64,000 nucleotides of DNA, taken from the NCBI RefSeq assembly GCF_013072695.1, contig NZ_LXUK01000022.1, positions 124,729-188,728 on the forward strand, given 5' to 3'. This stretch comes from Acinetobacter sp. Ac_5812 (lineage in GTDB: Bacteria > Pseudomonadota > Gammaproteobacteria > Pseudomonadales > Moraxellaceae). Under the pieces are notes generated by a model, which worked only from the letters and a program-made list of their open reading frames with translations, did no database searches and was not told the origin of the DNA. Within the stretch, counting starts at the first letter, position 1, and each line of letters starts with the position of its first letter. Below are positions 46,087-55,336 of the stretch, piece by piece. The translations under genes were made by a program, and so were the position numbers.

Positions 46087-46715
46087 TCCTCGATATATTG
46101 CTGTACTGCATTGGCTAAGCGGCTTTCACTTTGTTGTTGTAGCCCATCCACCACGCCCAAAGCATCTGGCTTTTCCCGATTTTGGCTGAGTTTAAACTTT
46201 CCCGTGATTTCTGAGATCGGAATTTCGATCCCGACAATGCCTTGCAGTTCCTGAGCAATATATTCACTTGGTGCATCCGACATTTTCCAAGGCGTTGCTT
46301 GTTTGGCTTCATGGGTACGTGTCAGTCTAGCCAAGATACCGCGTAAAGATTTTTCGTCATGCAGGAAATTGATGTTTCCTTTGATATGAATCACTTGATA
46401 GTTCCATGTCGGTACATGTCGATGGTGTTGTTGTTTGCTTGGATACCAATTCGGTGAGATATAACCGTGTTCACCCTGAAAAATAATAAGAACTTCAGCG
46501 CCGTTTTCAATTTGCGTATGCAGCGGATTATTCTTGGCAATATGTGCAATCAGTGTTGCGGTTTGGTTTCGCTCATCACGCAATAAATGAAAGGGTAAAT
46601 GATTGGCCTCCAAGCCTTCCGCACTATGACTAATTAAAGTCGCAAAAGGATAGTCTTGAATCAATTGATAGAGTTTTTCAAGATCTGTTTCTTCAAATAT
46701 TTTAGGTAAATACAT
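46083..46715 (-). CDS. PaiB-like FMN-binding protein
   Basis: A 210-residue flavin-binding split-barrel protein of the PaiB family. It starts MYLPKIFEETDLEKLYQLIQ, then has FATLISHSAEGLEANHLPF, the block GYISPNWYPSKQQHHRHVPT and VIHIKGNI. Bacillus PaiB was described as a negative regulator of sporulation and protease genes, but most homologues have unknown physiological roles. No HTH is visible, so direct DNA binding is doubtful. Confidence 0.87.
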   Translation of the reverse strand: MYLPKIFEETDLEKLYQLIQDYPFATLISHSAEGLEANHLPFHLLRDERNQTATLIAHIAKNNPLHTQIENGAEVLIIFQGEHGYISPNWYPSKQQHHRHVPTWNYQVIHIKGNINFLHDEKSLRGILARLTRTHEAKQATPWKMSDAPSEYIAQELQGIVGIEIPISEITGKFKLSQNREKPDALGVVDGLQQQSESRLANAVQQYIED

Positions 46716-46886
46716 TTAAATAAATCCTTGAAAAGCAAATGGAATGCTCCGCGTTATTTCCTTGTCTCAAGCAATCGGTCGAGAGAGCGAAAACTGAACT
46801 CATCATACGTTGATTAGAGTCTTTTGTGCTACAGGTTTAGTTTAATAGTCAGTGTGATGATGAGTTTTACTGTGTAGCGGATTGCT

Positions 46887-47762
46887 TTAAGACGGTTTTG
46901 CTAAAAATTGCATCATTTCTTTTTTCACTCTGTTCGGTTGTTCCCAAGGGGTCCAGTGTCCGCAATCCTCTAGCTCAATCACCCGTGGATTTGGAATCAA
47001 GCTTTTATAACGAAGCGCCATATGTTGCCCAGAATTCGGATCATTTTTACCATTTATTAATAACATAGGGATTGGGCTATTGATCATGGCATTCACCAGC
47101 CGATCACGGTGTTTAAATCGATCAAAAATGGATTGATTTAAACTGACCATGATTTTTTTGCCTTGATTAAAGTTGAGTTGTTCATACCATTGCTTTAATT
47201 CTTCAGTGCTGGGTTGATGGTTTGCATCAAACATTTGTCGCATCGATTTTGAAAAAACAGGTAGTGAAATAAGTGGCACAATTAAATGGCCTAAAAAAGA
47301 AGCCATTAATTTTTGAATGAAGCGTGGACGATACGCTTCTGCAAACAAACTGCCATTCATAAAAACACCAGATTGAATTGTGAACTTCAACGTTCCTTGC
47401 AGTTGTCGATCCAATAACTCCTGAATGACGCCCACACCTAAGTCGTGTCCGATTAAATGCACTTTGTCTAAATTCAAGTGTTCGATTAATGCAATGCATT
47501 GATTGGCATGATCTTGAAACGAATAGGCATAGGGTGCTGGTTTATCAGAAAATCCGAGGCCTAATAAATCAATCGCAACAAGTTGATATTGCTCTGAGAG
47601 CGTATCCCAGATTTTTGACCAATCATAGGAACTAGTAGGATAGCCATGAATGAGAAATAACGTGTCAGCTTCAGCTTTGTTTGAATACTGATAAAAAAGA
47701 TTAAAATTATGAAAAGAAAAATAATTTCCAGTCTTATGCCAACTTTGCAGAGTGTGATACAT
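46887..47762 (-). CDS. Alpha/beta hydrolase (Asp-nucleophile type)
   Basis: A 291-residue cytosolic hydrolase. The oxyanion motif is HGYPTSSYDW and the nucleophile elbow GHDLGVG near 103-109, with Asp in place of Ser as in haloalkane dehalogenases and epoxide hydrolases. The acid is in LINGKNDPNSG and the His in CGHWTPWEQP near the C-terminus. HGYPTSS followed by W fits this group. Substrate unknown. It is divergent from a TetR regulator with a perfect palindrome between them. Confidence 0.87.
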   Translation of the reverse strand: MYHTLQSWHKTGNYFSFHNFNLFYQYSNKAEADTLFLIHGYPTSSYDWSKIWDTLSEQYQLVAIDLLGLGFSDKPAPYAYSFQDHANQCIALIEHLNLDKVHLIGHDLGVGVIQELLDRQLQGTLKFTIQSGVFMNGSLFAEAYRPRFIQKLMASFLGHLIVPLISLPVFSKSMRQMFDANHQPSTEELKQWYEQLNFNQGKKIMVSLNQSIFDRFKHRDRLVNAMINSPIPMLLINGKNDPNSGQHMALRYKSLIPNPRVIELEDCGHWTPWEQPNRVKKEMMQFLAKPS

Positions 47763-47783
47763 TTTTAATCTCTTTTTATTAAA

Positions 47784-47796
47784 CTTACACTGTAAG
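47784..47796. promoter_or_regulatory. Palindrome between the hydrolase and TetR genes, probable TetR operator
   Basis: CTTACA-C-TGTAAG is a perfect 13-bp inverted repeat in the 58-bp divergent promoter region. Its position would let the TetR protein repress both its own gene and the hydrolase gene. Confidence 0.65.
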
Positions 47797-47820
47797 GTAA
47801 ATTACTAGGTAATCATTTTT

Positions 47821-48465
47821 ATGTCAAATACCATTCATCAGAAGGCGAAAACCAAGGGGAGTCTGTCAAAAGAATTTATCGTGAAAACGTCAATTGCGCT
47901 GATTGAAGAGATTGGCGTGGAAAAATTTAGTTTGCGTAAACTGGCAGAAAGACTGAATTGCGAGCCGATGAGTATTTATTATCATCTTAAAAATAAAGAG
48001 CAGATTTTTGATGAAATTGTCGATTTTCTGATTATAACGATTCAATTCGAAAATAAAGAAGGAACGATCAAACAACAGCTGATTTCGATCGCACAGCAAT
48101 GGCGAACATTAGCAAAGACCTATCCTAATTTCTTTCCTGTATTGGCGATTCATCAACTAAATACTCATGTTGGTAGTCAGTTTATGAATCAACTTTTAGT
48201 GATTTTTAGAGATGCAGGTTTATCCATTCAACAAGGCAGCTATTTTCTCAGAATTTTGAATTATTACTTAATTGGTGCTGGCATTGACGAAGCAAAAGGT
48301 TATCAATTGGGCAATTCAGCACTTGAGCCAATCAATCCCGAGCAACGATCAGAGGACTATCCTTTATTGGCACAGGCCATACCGTATTGGACAACTCCGC
48401 ATTATGATGAGATTTTTAATCTCGGTTTAGACATGCTATTAGTGAAAATCCTGCCGAATGGATAA
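47821..48465 (+). CDS. TetR-family transcriptional regulator
   Basis: A 214-residue regulator. The N-terminal HTH is IALIEEIGVEKFSLRKLAER with LNCEPMSIYYHLKNKEQIFD. The C-terminal domain resembles TetR_C regulators with a ligand pocket. It is divergent from the alpha/beta hydrolase gene, 58 bp apart, the usual arrangement of a local repressor with its target. Confidence 0.92.
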   Translation: MSNTIHQKAKTKGSLSKEFIVKTSIALIEEIGVEKFSLRKLAERLNCEPMSIYYHLKNKEQIFDEIVDFLIITIQFENKEGTIKQQLISIAQQWRTLAKTYPNFFPVLAIHQLNTHVGSQFMNQLLVIFRDAGLSIQQGSYFLRILNYYLIGAGIDEAKGYQLGNSALEPINPEQRSEDYPLLAQAIPYWTTPHYDEIFNLGLDMLLVKILPNG

Positions 48466-48490
48466 AAATGGGCATGGCCGCCTTATTTGA

Positions 48491-49540
48491 TTAAATGCTG
48501 TTTATCGTGCGTTTGAGTGTTTTAGCGCGATAAGCACCTGGACTGACCCCCGTCCATTTTTTAAAGGCACGATGGAATGCACTTGGGTCATGAAAATGCA
48601 GATCATCACTAATCGTTTGAATTGAATCATTGCTTTTACTGAGTCGTTCGATGGCAATATCACAGCGGATGTCATTTTTAAGCTGCTGATAACTGACACC
48701 TTCTTGCTTTAAGCGACGTTGAATGGTCGCAGTCGACATATTCAGTTGCTGCGCAATCTCTTTTAGTTCATCCCACTGTGATGGTGGTTGTAATAGCAGT
48801 TGACGGCGGATCTGTAAGCTTAATGAGTTCTCATTCTTAAAGCGCACAATCAGGTTATAAGGCGTGTGTTTGAGAAAATCTTTGAGCGCTTGTTTATCTT
48901 TTTTGATTTTATGCTTGAGATAATGGGCGTCAAACTCGATTTGGTTTTGCTCGGCATTAAATTGAATGTTCTCGCAAAAACGCACCCGATAATCTTGTAG
49001 TTCTACAGGTGGATGGCATCTAAAACTCATTTTATGAAAGCCAATCCGTTGATCACTCAACCAGCACATTAAACTATGCACCAGCATTAAGTAGGTCGAA
49101 TAGGTAAACATCCGTTTGGGGTGCTCACGATCATGCAAGATCAGATAGGCTTTACTGCCTTTTTGAATCAGTTCACCGCGAATATCATCTAGTACTAGAC
49201 TTAAAAACTTTAAAATTTCTTGGATGGCTTGCTCAAGGGTTTCGGTATTAAACGCTAATTTTGCTAATAGGCTATAACTGCCTCGGCGCATGGGATGAGT
49301 ATCCATACCAAGAAATTCATCATTCATACTTTCCGCAACTTCGACCCATAACTGCGCACATTGTGTCACAGGCACTCGTGCCTTGGAGGAGGTTAAGAGC
49401 TCAGCTGAAATACCTGCTCGATTGGCGATATTGACAATATTCAACCCACGACTGGCGGCGACACTCAACGCTTCACGAATTAAAGCATTTGAAATGGTGT
49501 CCTTAGTCGAATTAAGATCGAGGTTGAGGTTTTTGTTCAT
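48491..49540 (-). CDS. AraC-family regulator with arabinose-binding-like domain
   Basis: A 349-residue regulator. The N-terminal ~230 residues match the helical sensor type also seen in AlkR and OruR (AISAELLTSSKARVPVTQCA). The HTH region is LNMSTATIQRRLKQEGVSYQ and ISDDLHFHDPSAFHRAFKKW. It is divergent from an SDR gene, which is its likely target. Convergent with the TetR gene. Inducer unknown, perhaps a fatty or aromatic compound given the neighbourhood. Confidence 0.88.
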   Translation of the reverse strand: MNKNLNLDLNSTKDTISNALIREALSVAASRGLNIVNIANRAGISAELLTSSKARVPVTQCAQLWVEVAESMNDEFLGMDTHPMRRGSYSLLAKLAFNTETLEQAIQEILKFLSLVLDDIRGELIQKGSKAYLILHDREHPKRMFTYSTYLMLVHSLMCWLSDQRIGFHKMSFRCHPPVELQDYRVRFCENIQFNAEQNQIEFDAHYLKHKIKKDKQALKDFLKHTPYNLIVRFKNENSLSLQIRRQLLLQPPSQWDELKEIAQQLNMSTATIQRRLKQEGVSYQQLKNDIRCDIAIERLSKSNDSIQTISDDLHFHDPSAFHRAFKKWTGVSPGAYRAKTLKRTINSI

Positions 49541-49683
49541 ATATCAATAAAATACAGGAGAAGAATGAAATCGAATGCTCAAAAGCCGCAGCAAATTTGC
49601 TACTTTTTGAAATTGTATCGGAAAAAACTTGCCTTTAGGCTTAGTTATAAAAATTTATATCTTTAATTTGATAGGAAACGTAA

Positions 49684-50454
49684 ATGAAAATTCAGGGAAA
49701 ACATTTTGTTATTACAGGTGGCGGTTCAGGTTTAGGTGCAGCAACAGCGGAATATTTAGTTGAAAAAGGTGCTTCTGTCACTTTGGTCGATATGAATATC
49801 GACGCTGGAGAACAGCAAGCACAGGCCTTGGGTGCAGCAGCAGAATTTGTAAAATTAGATGTGACTGATGAAGCGGCAGCAGAACAGTTCTTTAAAGATG
49901 TATTGGCGAAACATGGCAGTGTTTATGGTCTGATCAACTGTGCCGGCATTGGTCCATCTGCAAAAGTGGTGGGTAAAGAAGGCGTACATGATCTGGCTAT
50001 GTTCTCTAAAACCTTGCATATCAATGTCACAGGGACATTCAATATGCTGCGTTTTGCAGCAGATGCGATGAGTAAAAACACGGTTGCTGAAGGCGATGAA
50101 GATCGAGGCGTGATTGTGAATACCGCGTCAGTGGCGGCCTTTGATGGTCAGATTGGACAAGCGGCTTATTCAGCATCAAAAGGTGCTGTGGTGGCGATGA
50201 CTTTACCGATTGCACGTGAGTTAGCGCGGCATGGTATTCGTGTCATGACCATTGCTCCAGGGATTATGGAAACCCCAATGTTGAAAGGCTTGCCGCAAAA
50301 TGTGCAAGATGCTTTAGGACAAATGGTGCCTTATCCATCACGTTTAGGTCGCCCAGAAGAGTTTGCGCGTTTAGTGGCACATATTGCTGAAAATTCCTAT
50401 CTCAATGGTGAAGTGATTCGTTTGGATGGTGCAATCCGTATGGCTGCCAAGTAA
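49684..50454 (+). CDS. SDR oxidoreductase (3-hydroxyacyl-CoA dehydrogenase-like)
   Basis: A 256-residue short-chain dehydrogenase. The NAD loop is TGGGSGLG near 11-18 and the acidic end of strand two is VDMN, favouring NAD. The catalytic triad is Ser in VNTASVAAFDG, Tyr162 and Lys166 in YSASK. The PG motif is IAPGIMETPML. The pattern FNMLRFAADAM and the insert around AEGDEDRGVIVN match type II 3-hydroxyacyl-CoA dehydrogenases (HSD17B10-like). A role in beta-oxidation of branched or long chains is inferred. Confidence 0.85.
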   Translation: MKIQGKHFVITGGGSGLGAATAEYLVEKGASVTLVDMNIDAGEQQAQALGAAAEFVKLDVTDEAAAEQFFKDVLAKHGSVYGLINCAGIGPSAKVVGKEGVHDLAMFSKTLHINVTGTFNMLRFAADAMSKNTVAEGDEDRGVIVNTASVAAFDGQIGQAAYSASKGAVVAMTLPIARELARHGIRVMTIAPGIMETPMLKGLPQNVQDALGQMVPYPSRLGRPEEFARLVAHIAENSYLNGEVIRLDGAIRMAAK

Positions 50455-50493
50455 ATTTTATTTTAATTCAGACATTAAACTCTGATTTAATTT

Positions 50494-50526
50494 TAAGCCG
50501 TTGTGGATGTCACAGCGGTTTTTTTC
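50494..50526 (+). terminator. Rho-independent terminator after SDR gene
   Basis: AAGCCGTTGTG / CACAGCGGTTT stem (two G-T pairs) with a 5-nt loop and a long T run. Confidence 0.85.
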
Positions 50527-50605
50527 TTTGATATTTAATATTGTTTCCGAAACGATTTCGTTTTAAGGTCGAATCAGAATATTGATGTGGATGATAATAA
50601 AAACG

Positions 50606-51175
50606 ATGAAAGCAATGATCTTTTTATCTGCTGCAATGACTGTGTCTTTAGCTGGTTGCGTGGGCAACATGAACCCGACGGGCGGCAACTCAAGACCGAA
50701 TTATCCCTACTATGTAACACAGCAACCGATGCTGGTTAAAAAAATTTATGTTCCAGCAGGAACGACTTTGGTCTATGAGGAACAGTATTTCAAAAAAGGC
50801 AAACAGCCTCAGATCATGTCAGAAAATAAACTGACCGATATTCGATTGCCTATTGGTCAAAGCATAGATTGGGGTGGTGTACCAGTTACCATGATTTCGC
50901 AGTTTTTTAATTCATCCATGCGCGGCTATTCTGTATATGCCGACTTTAAAAAATTAGATGCAAATAAACGAACCAGATTTTCTCAGCTATGGCAGAGTTG
51001 TGATGATGATCTAGGTATCAGTATCAAAGATCGAAAGGATTGGTCATTTAATAAAGCCAATATTGCTGATGTACAAAGCTGTAGTGGTCTTTATCAACGT
51101 TACTTTAAAAATGACCAAGAACAGCAGCAATTCTTGGATCTTATGTACAGTGAGTTGATGAAAATCAATGATTAA
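50606..51175 (+). CDS. Hypothetical lipoprotein
   Basis: Signal MKAMIFLSAAMTVSLAGC has a lipobox with the modified Cys at residue 18. The mature ~170 residues have a Pro/Asn/Tyr-rich linker, then a beta-rich part (VKKIYVPAGTTLVYEEQYFK) and two cysteines (QSCDDDLG and VQSCSGLY) that could form a disulfide. No known family. Starts at 50585 or 50591 are possible; none has a clear ribosome site. Single gene between an SDR and a convergent flavin reductase. Confidence 0.7.
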   Translation: MKAMIFLSAAMTVSLAGCVGNMNPTGGNSRPNYPYYVTQQPMLVKKIYVPAGTTLVYEEQYFKKGKQPQIMSENKLTDIRLPIGQSIDWGGVPVTMISQFFNSSMRGYSVYADFKKLDANKRTRFSQLWQSCDDDLGISIKDRKDWSFNKANIADVQSCSGLYQRYFKNDQEQQQFLDLMYSELMKIND

Positions 51176-51217
51176 TAAAAGAGGCAAAGCTGGTTTGGCC
51201 TTGCCTTATATCGAAGA

Positions 51218-51793
51218 CTATTTGGCCTTAACTTCATCACCAATCAGATAAAATGTACCGCCTGCAATGTAATGCAGACTACGCAACTCTTTACTGGCCT
51301 CTTGGAAGTGCCAATGCCCATCGCGGAATACCCGTGAATCAGCCCAAGCACCCACCACTGAGCCGATAAATAGATCATGCGCTTGTTGATTGTGTGGTTC
51401 TGGAATCACTTTACAGATCAGCCAAGCTAGACTACCTGCCACCAGTGGGACAGGAAAATCATCTTGGTAAAACAATTCTGTTTTGCATTCTTCTAACTTA
51501 TTAGGATGATCAAACTGGCTAATGCTTCCAAGTTGATGCACCATATCAAGTTGCGCATAGCAGGGCACTTGCAAGGCAAAATAACCACTTTGCTCAACCA
51601 ATTGGCGAGTCTTGGTACTTTTATCTAGAACCACTGTAACTTTGGCTGGCGTAAGTTCCAGTGCGCAGGCCCAAGCTGCTGCCATGACATTGCGCTCTTG
51701 TCCATACTGAGCAGAAACCAAAACTGTCGGGCCATGATTGAGCAGGCGATAAGCTTTAGAAAGTTCAACAGCGGTAATTTCTGGCTGACTCAT
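51218..51793 (-). CDS. Flavin reductase-like FMN-binding protein
   Basis: A 191-residue flavin reductase-domain protein of the flavoredoxin type: VELSKAYRLLNHGPTVLVSA, VMAAAWACALELTPAKVTVV, LDKSTKTRQL and GYFALQVP. It probably reduces FMN or holds it for an oxygenase or reductase partner. The ATG at 51793 gives the normal N-terminus with GGAT upstream; ATG 51817 is an alternative adding MSQSCGCF. Single gene. Confidence 0.85.
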   Translation of the reverse strand: MSQPEITAVELSKAYRLLNHGPTVLVSAQYGQERNVMAAAWACALELTPAKVTVVLDKSTKTRQLVEQSGYFALQVPCYAQLDMVHQLGSISQFDHPNKLEECKTELFYQDDFPVPLVAGSLAWLICKVIPEPHNQQAHDLFIGSVVGAWADSRVFRDGHWHFQEASKELRSLHYIAGGTFYLIGDEVKAK

Positions 51794-51849
51794 AAAACAT
51801 CCACAAGATTGAGACATTGCTCCATTGTTGCATAAACTCCCCTAAAATT

Positions 51850-52869
51850 TTATTCAATTTCCCAACGTTTATAGGCACGATTAAAACTTGAGAGAGAGGA
51901 ATACCCCAATTTTTTAGCAAGCTGATCTTTGGTCATAAAAGGATTCAGCATCAGTTTCTTAGCTTTTTCCTTTCTTACTTCATCATACAAGGTTTGAAAG
52001 CTGATCATTTTTTCTTGCAGCATTCGTTGTAAGGTTCTTTTGGTGAGGTTTAGCTTTTGAGCAACCTGATCAATACTCTGTAAGCCTTCTGTTTTATCAT
52101 CAATCAGATATTTGACCCGTTGTAAAATATCTTGCGTCGCAAGCAGTTCATCCAGCTCTTTTTGGCACAGTAATTTAAACTTTTCTGCTGTGAGCGGATC
52201 AGCCATACTGAGGGGTGCATCTAGAAAAGTTGCAGCGGCAATTAAGCGGGTATAAGGCTGCTCATAGCTTATTTCTGCAAAAGTCGACGCTAAAATGTCA
52301 CTAAAACGAGAAAAATAATTAGGGTATTTACATTGTAGGTCGATGCTAGGTTTAAAGTCTGGAATAAAGAAACGGACTAAATGGACAAAACCAGTCAGAA
52401 AGAAAATACAGCTAAATTCGTAGGCTTGTGTATCTGATTCATCATTAAAATTCAGTAAGGAACGATCATAGGCAATGCTGTAATAGGCGAGCTCATCTTC
52501 AACTTTAAAATTTAATTCGACAAATGAACATTGCAAACTGACAAATTGGTTAATGGTTTCAATCGCTTCTAAAGCATTTTTTGAAATGGCAACGGTAAAA
52601 CCGAGTAAGCCATGCGAACTGATTTTTAACTGCGTACCTGCATAAAAACCGATGCCTTGTTCTTGTGTTAACTCAATGGTTCGGGCAATCACTTTTTTAA
52701 AGGTATTCAGGCTGATCTTATCATTGAGATCAGATAGTTTTTCGATTTCAACACCCGTACCCCAAAATAAGGTTTCAGCTGAAATATTCCATCGTGATAC
52801 CACCTCACTCAGTAGGTGTGCATAAGAGCTACTAATAAAATGCTGATTATGAAGACGGGGAATACTCAT
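51850..52869 (-). CDS. AraC-family regulator
   Basis: A 339-residue regulator with the helical arabinose-binding-like sensor domain (LKISSHGLLGFTVAISKNAL) and a C-terminal double HTH (LNLTKRTLQRMLQEKMISFQ, LAKKLGYSSLSSFNRAYKRW). It lies 278 bp upstream of and divergent from the lipase-foldase genes, so it may control them; this is inferred from position only. Confidence 0.88.
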   Translation of the reverse strand: MSIPRLHNQHFISSSYAHLLSEVVSRWNISAETLFWGTGVEIEKLSDLNDKISLNTFKKVIARTIELTQEQGIGFYAGTQLKISSHGLLGFTVAISKNALEAIETINQFVSLQCSFVELNFKVEDELAYYSIAYDRSLLNFNDESDTQAYEFSCIFFLTGFVHLVRFFIPDFKPSIDLQCKYPNYFSRFSDILASTFAEISYEQPYTRLIAAATFLDAPLSMADPLTAEKFKLLCQKELDELLATQDILQRVKYLIDDKTEGLQSIDQVAQKLNLTKRTLQRMLQEKMISFQTLYDEVRKEKAKKLMLNPFMTKDQLAKKLGYSSLSSFNRAYKRWEIE

Positions 52870-53147
52870 AGTGCGAAGTAAATTCCATTTTAAAGCTGAT
52901 CCAATTCATTCTGAAATTAAAGCAGAGTGATGGATTTGAAAATGTGCATTCATCGGAATTTTTTCAATCCAGCGTAATTTTGGCACGAATTGTTATGATT
53001 TTGGCACAGTTTGTTTTAGTCTAAAAATCACACAATATCTCGAGGGAGTATAATTTTTGCCAGTCGTTTGTATGCTCGGAATGATTCCAGATACGAAGAA
53101 AAAGACTAAATCGTTGTAATAAAAATGAAAAATGCTAGGAGCAAAAC

Positions 53148-54164
53148 GTGAAGAAAAAATATTTAAATGTCATGGCGCTAATGGCGGGCATAGTGGTGAG
53201 TAGTGGATCTGTGGTACATGCAGGTTTGTTCGATTTTTTTGCACCAAAGGCATCATGGCAAAACTGTAATGTGAACTCTTGTTCAGTCGGCGGTAGCACC
53301 AGTGTTACATCAAGCTATGCAAAAACCAAGTATCCAATTCTACTCGCGCACGGGATGGCTGGCTTCTCTGCTGTTGGCCCTTTGCAATATTGGAATGGCA
53401 TTACCGAGGACTTGGTGGGCAATGGTGCGAATGTCTTTGTTGCACAGCAAGCTTCTTTTAATTCATCGGAGGTACGCGGCGAGCAGTTATTGCTACAGGC
53501 GAAGCAAGTGTTGGCGATTACTGGCGCGGAGAAAATTAACTTAATTGGTCATAGTCATGGCTCTCAATCGGTTCGTTATGTCGCAAGTTTGTTACCTAAC
53601 AAAGTTGCTTCTGTTACAGCAGTAGGTGGTCCAACCAAAGGTTCAGATGTTGCAGATGTGGTTGACTCAGTGGTTAAATCACCTGTTGGCCCAGCACTTG
53701 CACCTATTATTGCAGCAGGGGTCAACGCCTTCTTCTCGTTGGTTGGGATTGGTTCAGGACATTATTATGATCAAGATGCACTGGCGGGCTTAGGTTCATT
53801 AACCACTAAAGGTTCCGCCAATTTTAACCAACGTTTTCCAGCAGGGGTACCAACCACAGCATGTGGTTCAGGAACAGAACTGGTCAACGGTGTACGTTAT
53901 TATTCATGGAGTGGAACCAGTCCATTTACCAATGCTTTAGACCCAATGGACTATGCATTAACGGCAACTTCTTTACTGATTTCTGGTGAAAATGATGGCT
54001 TAGTGCCGCGTTGTTCGAGCCATTTGGGTACTGTGATTCGTGACAATTATGCATTTAACCATTTGGATGAAGTCAATCAAATCCTCGGTTTAGTTGGATT
54101 CTTACAGAATCCAGTAACACCTTATCGCACTCAAGCAAATCGTTTAAAAAATCAAGGTTTATAA
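53148..54164 (+). CDS. Secreted triacylglycerol lipase (family I)
   Basis: A 338-residue exported lipase. A signal peptide ends near VVHAG. The oxyanion motif is PILLAHGMAGF and the nucleophile elbow GHSHG near 133-137. The acid is in DPMDYALTATSLLISGENDG and the His in NHLDEVNQILG. Two cysteines (TACGSG and VPRCSSH) match the disulfide of Pseudomonas-type foldase-dependent lipases. The GTG start has AGGAG upstream. Type II secretion is expected. The foldase gene follows after a weak terminator. Confidence 0.93.
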   Translation: MKKKYLNVMALMAGIVVSSGSVVHAGLFDFFAPKASWQNCNVNSCSVGGSTSVTSSYAKTKYPILLAHGMAGFSAVGPLQYWNGITEDLVGNGANVFVAQQASFNSSEVRGEQLLLQAKQVLAITGAEKINLIGHSHGSQSVRYVASLLPNKVASVTAVGGPTKGSDVADVVDSVVKSPVGPALAPIIAAGVNAFFSLVGIGSGHYYDQDALAGLGSLTTKGSANFNQRFPAGVPTTACGSGTELVNGVRYYSWSGTSPFTNALDPMDYALTATSLLISGENDGLVPRCSSHLGTVIRDNYAFNHLDEVNQILGLVGFLQNPVTPYRTQANRLKNQGL

Positions 54165-54172
54165 TTCATTTG

Positions 54173-54204
54173 CCAAAGGAGTAATCCGTTGCTCCTTTGG
54201 TTTT
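54173..54204 (+). terminator. Weak terminator/attenuator between lipase and foldase genes
   Basis: CCAAAGGAG / CTCCTTTGG perfect stem with an 11-nt loop but only four T after it, lying between two genes that need each other. It may lower foldase transcription relative to lipase. Confidence 0.6.
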
Positions 54205-54244
54205 AACGGTTCAAACAAAGAAAGAATGATAAATAGAGCAAGGG

Positions 54245-55279
54245 ATGATGAACGGTAAATTTTTGAATAATAAGACCATCAGTATAGTTTTAATCGCATG
54301 TTTATTGCTCTTATTGGCTTTAATCTATTGGATATTTAAACCAGATCCTCAAAATACCCAGCATATGCCGAATCAACAGGCTCGATCACAGGTCTCTGAA
54401 AATGGTTTAGTGGCAAGTCCGCAGAATAATCAAAAAGGTAAAATGCCTGAATTAGCATCTTCATTGCGAGGCACAGAAATTGATTGTCCGATTCAGGTTG
54501 ATGCCAATGGTAAATTGATTTTAACCGTTGGGATTCGCAGTTGTTTTGATTATTTCTTTTCTAGTTTAGGTGAAAAAACTGAAACGGAACTGATTGCTGA
54601 TATTCGACAGTATCTCACTGCGACTTTGCCCGACACGGCTTCAAGTTATGCGAGCTATCTGTTAGATCAATATGTAGCCTATACCCATGCCTTAAAAAAT
54701 ATAAAACCGACGGGTAACTTTAAAACAGGTGATATTGAGGGTTATCAAAAAGTGATTGAGCAGATGTACAAAGTACAGCAGCAGTTTTTTAATGCGGCCG
54801 AGATCAATGCTTTATTTGGCAATGAACGTAACTTGAACCAGTTTAATATTGATCAAATGCGTATTCATGCCAATAAAACCCTGACCGCTCAGCAAAAGGC
54901 GGCTGAGTTGGCGAAATTGATTGATCAACTTCCAACAACATTGGCTGATGGGGTTCGGGTTTCGATGCAATTTGCTGAATTGCAACAATTAACCCAAGAG
55001 GTGCGAGAAAAGGGTGGTTCTGCTCAAGAGCTGCGCAATATGCGTGAAAGCTTATTAGGGCCTGAAGCGGCGGATCGTTTAGAGAAAGTCGATCAAGAAG
55101 AAGCAGGATGGCAAACGCAGGTGAATGGATATTTGGCTGAACGTGACCAAATTTTAAAAAGCGATGCGAGTGATGCCAGTAAACAGCAATCGATTAATCA
55201 GTTACGTAATCAATCCTTTGGAACTAAAGAAGATTTATTAAGAGCTCAGTCTTATGAAATGATGCATGATCGGAAGTAG
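54245..55279 (+). CDS. lifO: Lipase-specific foldase (lipase chaperone)
   Basis: A 344-residue inner-membrane-anchored steric chaperone. An N-terminal membrane segment (ISIVLIACLLLLLALIYWIF) is followed by a Gln/Asn-rich linker. The LifO signature RSCFDYFFSSLGE is near residues 99-111. The C-terminal half is helical. It folds the lipase encoded just upstream in the periplasm before type II secretion. The length fits the family. Confidence 0.92.
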   Translation: MMNGKFLNNKTISIVLIACLLLLLALIYWIFKPDPQNTQHMPNQQARSQVSENGLVASPQNNQKGKMPELASSLRGTEIDCPIQVDANGKLILTVGIRSCFDYFFSSLGEKTETELIADIRQYLTATLPDTASSYASYLLDQYVAYTHALKNIKPTGNFKTGDIEGYQKVIEQMYKVQQQFFNAAEINALFGNERNLNQFNIDQMRIHANKTLTAQQKAAELAKLIDQLPTTLADGVRVSMQFAELQQLTQEVREKGGSAQELRNMRESLLGPEAADRLEKVDQEEAGWQTQVNGYLAERDQILKSDASDASKQQSINQLRNQSFGTKEDLLRAQSYEMMHDRK

Positions 55280-55336
55280 AGTCAAAGTAATGGATGGAAA
55301 TATAATCGGTAATAATTTTATTAGGCAAAGTTGAAT

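Noticed and set aside
48470..48491. Possible terminator between the converging TetR and AraC genes
   Set aside because: Only a weak GGGCATGGCC-type partial palindrome without a T run.
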